Assembly: GCA_031263625.1 (NCBI GenBank)
Contig: JAISFK010000405.1
Location: forward strand, 1 to 5,966
Direction of reading: 5' to 3'
Length of the DNA: 5,966 bases
Source of the DNA: Clostridiales bacterium
GTDB lineage: Bacteria; Bacillota; Clostridia; WRLR01
Under the pieces are notes generated by a model that worked only from the letters and a program-made list of their open reading frames with translations, did not search any database and was not told the DNA's origin. Both the position numbers and the translations under genes were made by a program. Of this stretch, positions 1-5,463 are shown one piece after another. Every line of letters begins with the position of its first letter. The stretch's first letter is position 1.

Positions 1-1
1 C

Positions 2-127
2 ACCTACCGCCGGCCGGACGGCCGCCTGATTCTGGCCGCAGGCAACAACATGACGGCGGACACGCCGCTCGAAAACCTGCGCGCGCTGCTCGACGAAGCG
101 CTTTCATACGGCGCCGAAAAGCCTTAA
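2..127 (+). CDS. C-terminal end of a uroporphyrinogen decarboxylase-like protein (5' truncated)
   Basis: The reading frame enters from the left edge and stops at TAA 125-127, giving the last 41 residues of a protein. It reads as a short strand (GRLILAAGNN), then TPLENLRALLDEA, then a tail ending SYGAEKP. This pattern of a 'G-x-hydrophobic-hydrophobic-L-A-x-G' strand followed by a 'TPxENhxAhh' helix is the typical C-terminus of the URO-D/MtaA fold. Family members include the haem enzyme that decarboxylates uroporphyrinogen III and many corrinoid-dependent methyltransferases of anaerobes. Only the C-terminal barrel segment is present, so the two functions cannot be told apart. No start or upstream context is available. 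The family assignment is from motif memory and is fairly likely; the specific function is unknown. Confidence 0.65.
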   Translation, partial: TYRRPDGRLILAAGNNMTADTPLENLRALLDEALSYGAEKP

Positions 128-153
128 AACGGGCTACGCCCGCAACCCAGGTC

Positions 154-182
154 GGAACGGGAAAGCGCGGTTTCCCCGTTCC
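154..182 (+). terminator. Strong hairpin 27 nt after the decarboxylase-like stop codon, possible terminator
   Basis: GGAACGGGAAA (154-164) pairs with TTTCCCCGTTCC (171-182) across the loop GCGCGG. This gives 11 base pairs with one bulged C. Its position just downstream of the TAA at 125-127 suggests a transcription end or an mRNA 3'-stabilising structure. No T-run follows (TCACGGG), so it is not a textbook intrinsic terminator. A weaker 5-bp hairpin, CGGGC-TAC-GCCCG, precedes it at 130-142. Confidence 0.45.
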
Positions 183-198
183 TCACGGGCGCGCCGCC

Positions 199-224
199 AG
201 CGCCGCGCTCGTCCGCGCGGCGTT
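199..224 (+). terminator. GC-rich hairpin followed by a short T-containing stretch, candidate terminator
   Basis: CGCCGCGC (201-208) pairs perfectly with GCGCGGCG (215-222) across the loop TCGTCC. The stem extends by one G-T and one A-T pair to 199-224. TTAT begins at 223, so only a minimal T-tract is present. Together with the hairpin at 154-182 it could form a tandem terminator for the upstream gene. The weak T-tract keeps confidence moderate. Confidence 0.4.
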
Positions 225-225
225 A

Positions 226-388
226 TACTGACGAGCATTTGAATTTTCCATTAACGCGAGTCAGTAATACTCGTTTCCTCTGTCCGACCGCAAATTGCGG
301 TCGAAATTCCCAATCGAACACGAGTATAGTGACATGCAGGCGCTGATTTCTTGTTGTTTGCTACGGCTTATTCGCCTGTAAGTCACTA
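226..388. repeat. Cluster of alternating inverted repeats (REP/BIME-like) with nested hairpins
   Basis: A short word occurs four times in alternating orientation: TACTGAC (226-232), GTCAGTA (260-266), TAGTGAC (327-333) and GTCACTA (382-388). The outer pair on the right is part of a longer inverted repeat: TAGTGACATGCAGGCG (327-342) against CGCCTGTAAGTCACTA (373-388). That repeat has 14 Watson-Crick pairs, one G-T pair and one mismatch around a 30-nt loop. Between the middle copies, ATACTCGT (267-274) pairs with ACGAGTAT (320-327). This encloses a perfect 9-bp hairpin, CGACCGCAA-A-TTGCGGTCG (285-303). No gene lies here and the region is upstream of the ATPase promoter. A repetitive extragenic palindrome, a miniature element remnant or a small structured RNA are all possible. 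Confidence 0.6.
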
Positions 389-412
389 ACAGATTTTGTG
401 AGGCGCTTGGCT

Positions 413-459
413 CCTGTTCGGCCTGTTCGGCCTGTTCGGCTCCTATTCGGCCAATTCGG
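413..459. repeat. Short 9-bp tandem repeat, consensus CCTGTTCGG
   Basis: CCTGTTCGG is repeated three times head to tail (413-421, 422-430, 431-439). Two diverged units follow, CTCCTATTCGG (440-450) and CCAATTCGG (451-459). The array is intergenic, about 30 bases upstream of the ATPase -35 box. The last units contain the 12-base word GGCCAATTCGGC (449-460), which recurs inside the ATPase gene at 2562-2573. Confidence 0.75.
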
Positions 460-488
460 CTCCCGCTCGCGGGCTCTCGATATTTCGA

Positions 489-517
489 TTGACATAGAAT
501 CTGCGCGCTGATAGACT
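489..517 (+). promoter_or_regulatory. Sigma-70/sigma-A type promoter for the ATPase gene
   Basis: A perfect -35 hexamer TTGACA (489-494) is separated by the optimal 17 bases from TAGACT (512-517), which matches the TATAAT consensus at four of six positions including the first T, the A after it and the last T. Transcription would start near 524, giving a leader of roughly 90 nt before the ATPase ATG at 613. It is the best promoter match I found in this intergenic region. Confidence 0.65.
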
Positions 518-559
518 GTTGGTGAATTGGAGCGCGGGCGGCGAAGCGCGGCGCGTTTG

Positions 560-576
560 GCCGCCTGTTTGGCGGC
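560..576 (+). promoter_or_regulatory. Hairpin in the ATPase leader
   Basis: GCCGCC (560-565) pairs perfectly with GGCGGC (571-576) across TGTTT, within the predicted 5' leader. A second small fold, TTTGC-GG-GCAAA (586-597), overlaps the start of the likely ribosome binding sequence AAAAGGA (595-601) and could partly occlude it. A role in translation control is inference only. No known riboswitch class was recognised in this leader. Confidence 0.3.
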
Positions 577-612
577 AGCGGGCTGTTTGCGGGCAAAAGG
601 ACACGGAAGCGG

Positions 613-3600
613 ATGGATAAACCTACGTCAGGCATCATATGGCACACAATGGAAAGCGCGGACGCGCTCGGCAGGGCCGGCTCGTCCCCCGGCGGGCTGG
701 CCGACTCGGACGCGCGCGGGCGGCTGGCCGAGTACGGCCCGAACAAGCTGCGCGAGGCGAGCAGAAAATCCCCCCTGGCCATATTTTTCGCGCAATTCGC
801 GGATATGATGATCTGGGTTCTGATAGCGGCGGCCGCCATATCCGGCCTGCTTCGCGAATTCGTTGACGCCGCCATCATTCTGGCTGTCGTCCTGCTGAAC
901 GCCGTGCTGGGCGCCATACAGGAGAGCAAGGCCGAGGCGGCCCTAGAGGCGCTGAAAAAGATGTCCGCGCCGTTTGCCAGCGTGCTGCGCGACGGCGAGC
1001 CGCAAAAAGTTCCGGCGGAATCGCTCGCCGTGGGCGACATCGTGCTGCTGGAGGCCGGCGACAGCGTTCCCGCCGATCTGCGGCTTATCGCCTGCAACGC
1101 GCTGAAAATCGACGAGTCCGCGCTGACCGGCGAGTCCGTCCCGGTCGAGAAAAGCTGCGCCGCGCTGGCGGACGCGGCCTGCGCGCTCGGCGACAGGGTG
1201 AACATGGCGTACATGGGCACGAGCGTGACATACGGGCGCGGCAGGGGCGTCGCCGTCGCCACGGGCATGGGCACGCAGATAGGCGGCATCGCCTCAAAGC
1301 TGGCCGAAACGGAAAAAGAGGCCACCCCGCTGCAGCAAAAGCTCAACCAGATATCGAGCGCGCTGTCCCTTGGCGTGCTGTGCGTCGCGGCGCTGATCAT
1401 GTTCATCGGCGTGATCAGCGGGCGCACGCTGTTTGAAATGTTCATGCTTGCCGTGTCCATCGCCGTTGCGGCCATTCCGGAGGGGCTTGTCGCGGTGGTG
1501 ACAATCGTGCTGGCGCTCGGCATGTCCAGGCTGGCCAAAAAAGGCGCCATCATCAGGCGCCTGCCCGCCGTCGAAACGCTGGGCTCGACGGATGTCATAT
1601 GCTCGGACAAGACCGGGACGCTGACGCAGAACAAAATGAGCGTGCGGCAGATTTGGACGGAGGACGAGGATCTGCTGTTCGACTGCATGCTGCACTGCAA
1701 CGACGCGCATTTGAGCCTTGCGAAAGGCGGGCGCGGCGGAGCGGGGGCAAGCGCGGGCCTGGGCGGCGCGGGCGGCATGGGAGGCGGGAATGGCCTGAGC
1801 GGGGGCGCGGGCGGCGCGGCCGGGGGTGCGCATGATGCTGGCATGGGCCTCAACGGCGGCGAAAACGGCAACGAAAGCGCACTGGCGACCGAAGCGGCCG
1901 AGCTTCTGGGCGAAAACGGCGGCGCGCCGTCGGGCGGCGCAAACAGCCAAGCCGGCGCGGGCGGCGCGACAGATAGCGGCGGCGCGAGCGAAGCCACTGG
2001 CGGCGGCGCAGGCAACGGCGCGGACAGCGCGGACGGTGCCGGCGGCACTACAGGCAATGGCGCGGACAGTACGTACATCTCCGCAAGCAACGGCTCGGAC
2101 GGCGCAGACGGCGCTGACAGCGCCGGCGGCACTACAGGCAATGGCACGGGCGGCGTTGGCGGCGCCGCTGCGGGCAACGACGCGGACGAGCCGCCTGCGG
2201 GCGGCGAGAACAGCCTCTTTGACGAGGACGGCGGCGGCGCCAAGCTTATCGGCGCGGACGAGGCGGCGCGCCTCCTGAGCGAGGCCAGCGGTTCCGGCTA
2301 CATCAGCGCCAGCGCCTCCAACCCTTTCAAGGTGGCCAACGCTGGGCCGTTCGGCTTTGACGCCGACGCGTTCGCCGGCGGCGGCAGCGGCGGGCGCGCG
2401 TGGCGCCTGCTCGGCGACCCGACGGAAACCGCGCTGATCGATTTTCTGCTTTGCGAGGGGATCGTCACCCCGGCTGACGTGCAGGCTAGGGCGCGGGCCG
2501 GCGAGATACCGTTTGACTCGGTTCGCAAGCTGTCCACTGTGGCGGTAAGGCTGCTACAGGCGGCCAATTCGGCCAATTCAGCCAATTTTGCCGATTCGGG
2601 CGGCTCCGGCGGCTTTGACAGTTCTGGTGGTTCGGATGGTTCTGGCAGCTCCGCCAGCGCCGTCCATGGCGAGGGCGGCGGCGCCAATGGCAACGATGGC
2701 GCCATCGGCAACGCTGGCAGTGATGGCGTCACCGACAAAAATGGCGCCGATAGCGCCGCTGGCAACACTGTTAGCACTGGCACCGCCGGCGCCGAAAGCG
2801 GCGTCGGCTTTGGCGGCTTTGGCTTTGGCGGCTCGGCGGGCGGCGACGGCCAAATCCGCATATTTGTCAAGGGCGCGCCGGACGTGCTGCTTTCGCGCTG
2901 CTCGCGCGAGCTGATCAAGTCCGGCACCATCCCGCTCACGAACGGCAGCCGCAGCCGGATACTCGCCGAAAACGAGGCCATGGCGACGCAGGCGCTCCGC
3001 GTGCTGGCATACGCATACAAGGACGCCGAGCTGCCCGCCGGCGCGGATTTCGGCGCCGTCGAGGATCCGGAAGACGGGCTCGTGTTCATCGGGCTGACCG
3101 GAATGATGGATCCCGCGCGGCCGGAGACGAAAGAGGCGATCCGCGTATGCAAAAACGCCGGCATACGGCCGATTATGATAACGGGCGACCACAAGGCCAC
3201 GGCGGTCGCGATTGCGGGCGAGCTAGGCATGATAGGCGCGGGCGATCTGGCCGCCGTCGGCCCGGAGCTGGAGCGGATGACGGACGACGGCCTGTTCGGC
3301 GCGGTCGAGGGCATATCGGTGTACGCGAGGGTTTCGCCGGAGCACAAGACGCGAATTGTCAATGCGTGGCAGCGCAAGGGGAAGATCGTCGCCATGACGG
3401 GGGACGGCGTCAACGACGCCCCGGCGCTGAAGTCGGCTGACATAGGCATAGGCATGGGCATAACGGGCACGGAGGTTTCAAAGGGAGCGGCGGACATGGT
3501 CCTGACGGACGACAATTTTTCCACGATCGTCACGGCCGTGGCGGAGGGCCGCAGGATATTCGACAACATCAAAAAAGCGGTGCAGTTCCTGCTCGCGTCC

Positions 3601-4308
3601 AACTCGGGCGAAGTGATGGCCGTCCTGTTCGCCACGGTGGCCGGATGGCAGCTTTTCGCCCCCATACACATACTGTGGATCAACTTGGTGACGGACGCGC
3701 TTCCGGCCCTCGCGCTGGGCGTCGAGCCGGCCGAGAGCGACGTCATGGGCAAGCCGCCGCGCGGCAGGAAGACGCCGTTCCTGACCGCCGGGAACTGGGC
3801 CGAGACGCTCGTCTTTGGCGCGGCCGAGGCGGCTCTGACGCTGACCGCCTACATCATCGGCGGAAAGGGCGCCTCCGGGACGACGATGGCGTTTCTGACG
3901 CTCGCGCTGTGCCAGCTGTTCGCGGCGCTGGGATTTCACAGCTCGCACAGCGTCTTTCGGATGTCGGCGGGCGCCCACCCCGCGCTGTGGGCGGCGCTCG
4001 CGTCGTCGGCGTTCCTCCAGGTCGCCGTGGCGCTGCTGCCCCCGCTGCGCTCCCTGTTCAAGCTGGAGCCTTTGGGCGCCATGCAGTGGCTCATAGTCGC
4101 CGGGCTGTCCGCCGCGATGCTGCTTTGCAACGAGGCCGCCAAGCTGCTGCGCCTGCTCGCCGGCAAAGTTGGCAAGGCTGGAAAGGCTGGAAAGGCTGGC
4201 AAGGCTGGCAAGGCTGAAAAGGTTGGAAAGGCCGCCCGCAACGGCAGAAACAGCGGCGATGGCGCTGGCGGCCATAATGGCGGCGATGGCGACGATATAT
4301 CCGCATAA
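613..4308 (+). CDS. P2-type cation-transporting ATPase, probably calcium-exporting, with large low-complexity insertions
   Basis: This is a membrane pump that uses ATP through a phospho-aspartate intermediate, most likely to expel Ca2+ from the cytoplasm. Domains in order: N-terminal RLAEYGPN (37-44); M1/M2 (about 62-80, 84-103); actuator TGES (172-175); M3 (250-269); M4 with PEGL (289-292); phosphorylation DKTGT (D332); N-domain DPTE (602-605) and KGAP (753-756); P-domain TGD (857-859) and MTGDGVNDAP (928-937); M5-M10 (about 997-1178). Calcium-site residues of the SERCA type are kept: E290 in M4, N997 and E1000 in M5, N1024, T1027 and D1028 in M6. The M8 position has Q1101. Usual bacterial relatives have about 850-950 residues; this one has 1231 because of two N-domain insertions (about 372-596 and 650-747) and a Gly-Lys-Ala tail (1184-1207). 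The ATG at 613 is preferred over the in-frame ATG at 649 because the conserved Trp-His (IIWHTM) precedes the latter; AAAAGGA at 595-601 is the likely ribosome binding site. The ion is inferred from the family and is not proven. Confidence 0.92.
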   Translation: MDKPTSGIIWHTMESADALGRAGSSPGGLADSDARGRLAEYGPNKLREASRKSPLAIFFAQFADMMIWVLIAAAAISGLLREFVDAAIILAVVLLNAVLGAIQESKAEAALEALKKMSAPFASVLRDGEPQKVPAESLAVGDIVLLEAGDSVPADLRLIACNALKIDESALTGESVPVEKSCAALADAACALGDRVNMAYMGTSVTYGRGRGVAVATGMGTQIGGIASKLAETEKEATPLQQKLNQISSALSLGVLCVAALIMFIGVISGRTLFEMFMLAVSIAVAAIPEGLVAVVTIVLALGMSRLAKKGAIIRRLPAVETLGSTDVICSDKTGTLTQNKMSVRQIWTEDEDLLFDCMLHCNDAHLSLAKGGRGGAGASAGLGGAGGMGGGNGLSGGAGGAAGGAHDAGMGLNGGENGNESALATEAAELLGENGGAPSGGANSQAGAGGATDSGGASEATGGGAGNGADSADGAGGTTGNGADSTYISASNGSDGADGADSAGGTTGNGTGGVGGAAAGNDADEPPAGGENSLFDEDGGGAKLIGADEAARLLSEASGSGYISASASNPFKVANAGPFGFDADAFAGGGSGGRAWRLLGDPTETALIDFLLCEGIVTPADVQARARAGEIPFDSVRKLSTVAVRLLQAANSANSANFADSGGSGGFDSSGGSDGSGSSASAVHGEGGGANGNDGAIGNAGSDGVTDKNGADSAAGNTVSTGTAGAESGVGFGGFGFGGSAGGDGQIRIFVKGAPDVLLSRCSRELIKSGTIPLTNGSRSRILAENEAMATQALRVLAYAYKDAELPAGADFGAVEDPEDGLVFIGLTGMMDPARPETKEAIRVCKNAGIRPIMITGDHKATAVAIAGELGMIGAGDLAAVGPELERMTDDGLFGAVEGISVYARVSPEHKTRIVNAWQRKGKIVAMTGDGVNDAPALKSADIGIGMGITGTEVSKGAADMVLTDDNFSTIVTAVAEGRRIFDNIKKAVQFLLASNSGEVMAVLFATVAGWQLFAPIHILWINLVTDALPALALGVEPAESDVMGKPPRGRKTPFLTAGNWAETLVFGAAEAALTLTAYIIGGKGASGTTMAFLTLALCQLFAALGFHSSHSVFRMSAGAHPALWAALASSAFLQVAVALLPPLRSLFKLEPLGAMQWLIVAGLSAAMLLCNEAAKLLRLLAGKVGKAGKAGKAGKAGKAEKVGKAARNGRNSGDGAGGHNGGDGDDISA
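1726..2400 (+). other. Insertion 1 in the ATPase N-domain: Gly/Ala/Asn/Asp-rich low-complexity tract
   Basis: Residues about 372-596 lie between the LHCNDAHL segment (360-367) and WRLLGDPTE (597-605). In ordinary P2 ATPases these are separated by only about ten to a few tens of residues. The tract is dominated by Gly, Ala, Ser, Asn and Asp. Two islands could be helical: LATEAAELL near 424-432 and AKLIGADEAARLLSEA around 543-558. A 24-base perfect direct repeat is present (2038-2061 and 2122-2145), encoding AGGTTGNG twice. The motif YISAS occurs twice, near nucleotides 2074 and 2299. The reading frame is open throughout, and conserved sequence resumes exactly in frame. Confidence 0.85.
2560..2853 (+). 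other. Insertion 2 in the ATPase N-domain: Ser/Gly/Asn-rich low-complexity tract
   Basis: Residues about 650-747 separate the strand RKLSTVAVRLL (638-648) from IRIFVKGAP (748-756). In normal family members these are adjacent strands joined by a short turn. The tract begins with a DNA-level 9-bp repeat at 2562-2597 (GGCCAATTC twice, then AGCCAATTT and TGCCGATTC), encoding ANSANSANFADS. It continues with Ser/Gly-rich and Asn/Asp/Gly-rich segments and ends with GFGGFGFGG. Its codons use GGT, TCT and GAT more than the conserved parts do. The frame is preserved on both sides. Confidence 0.85.
2562..2597. repeat. 9-bp tandem repeat inside the ATPase gene, unit GGCCAATTC
   Basis: Four consecutive 9-base units: GGCCAATTC (2562-2570), GGCCAATTC (2571-2579), AGCCAATTT (2580-2588) and TGCCGATTC (2589-2597). 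A period of nine keeps the reading frame. The 12-base word at 2562-2573 is identical to 449-460 in the upstream intergenic repeat. Confidence 0.75.
4162..4233. repeat. 9-bp tandem repeat encoding the Gly-Lys-Ala tail of the ATPase
   Basis: Eight contiguous 9-base units with consensus GGMAAGGCT run from 4162 to 4233, encoding GKV, GKA five times, EKV and GKA (residues 1184-1207). They directly follow M10 and precede a Gly/Asn/Asp-rich end (RNGRNSGDGAGGHNGGDGDDISA). With an even number of membrane segments the tail should be cytoplasmic. It is strongly basic, then acidic. Tandem Lys-rich tails can contact nucleic acid or acidic lipid, but nothing here shows a function. Confidence 0.85.
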
Positions 4309-4309
4309 A

Positions 4310-4337
4310 TTGCCATTTTGCATGAACATTATAAAAT
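4310..4337 (+). promoter_or_regulatory. Promoter for the TIM-barrel gene
   Basis: TTGCCA (4310-4315, five of six matches to TTGACA) and TAAAAT (4332-4337, five of six to TATAAT) are spaced by 16 bases. They lie in a conspicuous AT-rich island (about 4307-4369) starting right after the ATPase stop codon at 4306-4308. Transcription would begin about 45 nt before the next ATG. This suggests that the downstream gene need not depend on the ATPase transcript. Confidence 0.5.
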
Positions 4338-4387
4338 TGTGAATATGAGTATTTTTAGCAAACATTGCGACGGAGGCGCAGACTGCC

Positions 4388-5245
4388 ATGCATAAATCGC
4401 TAAGCCTAGGCGCCGCGGGCATCGCGGGCGCGCAGACATTTTCGGAGGCCGCCGCGCTCGCGGCGCGCAGCGGATTCGGGGCGCTTGACTACAGCGTCGC
4501 CGCGCTGGAGGAGCAGGGCGTCGGCGTGTCGGAGGCGCGGGACATCATGGGCGCCCACGGCGTCGTCATCTCCAGCTTCGGCCTGCCGGTCAGCTGCGGG
4601 ACGCGCGAGGCTTTCGACAAAACCTTCCCCCGGCTCGAAAAGACATGCCGCGCCGCGAGCAGGCTCGGCGTCGGCAGGTGCAGCACCTGGCTCATGAGCT
4701 GTTCCGACGAGTACGGCTATGCCGAGAACTTCCGGCGCTGCAAAAAGATGTACGGCATGTGCGCCGAGGTGCTGAACGAATACGGCATCGCGCTCGGCCT
4801 GGAATTTTTGGGGCCAAAGCTCATATGGACTAAAGGCCGGCACCCGTTCATACACACGCTGGAGGGCATGCTCGAGCTGTGCGACGCCATAGGCACGGGC
4901 AACGCCGGCCTCCTGCTCGACGCCTACCACTGCTACACGTCCGGCCTGCCGGGCGGCGCCTTCGAGAAGCTGGTGCGCGGCGAAAAGGACATCGTCGTCG
5001 TCCACCTGAACGACGCCCCCGCCGGCGTCCCGCCCGACGAGCTGCCGGATTCGCCGAGGCTCTGCCCCGGCGAGCCGGGCAGCGGCGGCAACGACACAAA
5101 GGCGTTCCTGCGCGCCCTGAAAGCGCTGGGCTACACGGGGCCTGTCGTCATGGAGCCGTTCAGCAAGGCGCTGGCTGAAATGCCGGACGACGGCGCGAGG
5201 GCCAAAGCCGTGCGCGAAAGCATGGATTCGGTCTGGCCCGCCTGA
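4388..5245 (+). CDS. Sugar-phosphate isomerase/epimerase-like protein (xylose isomerase-like TIM barrel)
   Basis: This 285-residue protein has the length and pattern of the AP-endonuclease-2/xylose isomerase-like TIM barrel family (IolE, hydroxypyruvate isomerase and tagatose/psicose epimerase relatives). These are cytoplasmic, metal-dependent enzymes acting on sugars or polyols. Likely metal ligands and active-site residues sit at the ends of barrel strands: E139 in LEFLGPK, D178 and H181 in LLLDAYH, H206 and D209 in VVHLNDAP, and E256 in VVMEPF. The segment LCPGEPGSGGNDTKAFLRALKALGYTG matches the family's typical 'PGeG-x-hDhxxhhxxLxxhGYxG' stretch. The start ATG at 4388 is preceded by GGAGG at 4372-4376, 11 nt upstream, and no other in-frame start is better placed. 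No signal peptide or membrane segment is seen. The substrate cannot be assigned from sequence, and the neighbours give no sugar pathway context. Confidence 0.85.
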   Translation: MHKSLSLGAAGIAGAQTFSEAAALAARSGFGALDYSVAALEEQGVGVSEARDIMGAHGVVISSFGLPVSCGTREAFDKTFPRLEKTCRAASRLGVGRCSTWLMSCSDEYGYAENFRRCKKMYGMCAEVLNEYGIALGLEFLGPKLIWTKGRHPFIHTLEGMLELCDAIGTGNAGLLLDAYHCYTSGLPGGAFEKLVRGEKDIVVVHLNDAPAGVPPDELPDSPRLCPGEPGSGGNDTKAFLRALKALGYTGPVVMEPFSKALAEMPDDGARAKAVRESMDSVWPA

Positions 5246-5300
5246 CGGCGGCGGCAACGGGAAGGCGAAAAACGTGCAAAGGGCAACGGAAAATAGGCAA

Positions 5301-5411
5301 CGAGAAGCGGGACAGTCGTGGGGCGTGGAGCGGGGCAGACGTGAAGCGGGATAGGCGTGAAGCGGGACAGGCGTGAAGCGGGACAGGCGTGGGAGCGTGG
5401 AGCGGGACAGA
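5301..5411. repeat. 16-bp tandem minisatellite, consensus CGTGRAGCGGGACAGR
   Basis: Six 16-base units are visible at 5301-5316, 5324-5339, 5340-5355, 5356-5371, 5372-5387 and 5396-5411. Two spacers of 7 and 8 bases, CGTGGGG (5317-5323) and CGTGGGAG (5388-5395), look like partial units. The units at 5356 and 5372 are identical; the others differ by one to three bases. The array fills most of the gap between the TIM-barrel gene and the methyltransferase. Upstream of it, GGCAACG occurs three times (5253, 5282, 5296). Downstream, an imperfect hairpin with one bulged G lies at 5421-5438. No convincing promoter was found in 5246-5463. Confidence 0.85.
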
Positions 5412-5463
5412 CGGGAAACGGGCCGCAGGCTGCGGGCCGCGCTGAAGACGAAAGGGCAAAACA

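Noticed and set aside
413..459. CRISPR array
   Set aside because: The units are 9 bp and directly adjacent, with no unique spacers. The 16-bp array at 5301-5411 was rejected for the same reason.
261..2243. 660-codon open frame on the - strand covering the intergenic region and the first third of the ATPase
   Set aside because: It is antisense to conserved ATPase motifs. Its Pro/Ala/Ser-rich composition is the mirror of the Gly/Ala-rich coding strand, and high GC leaves few stops. No domain is recognisable.
1726..2400. RTX-type calcium-binding nonapeptide repeats in the first ATPase insertion
   Set aside because: There are many Gly, Asn and Asp residues, but the GGxGxDxhx nonapeptide periodicity is absent; only isolated resemblances such as GNDAD occur.
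1726..2853. Frameshift or pseudogene in the ATPase
   Set aside because: The frame is open across both insertions, and conserved motifs resume in the same frame with all catalytic residues intact.
2298..3752. 484-codon open frame on the - strand
   Set aside because: It is a shadow of the conserved P-domain and second insertion of the ATPase, with no recognisable motif and no supported start.
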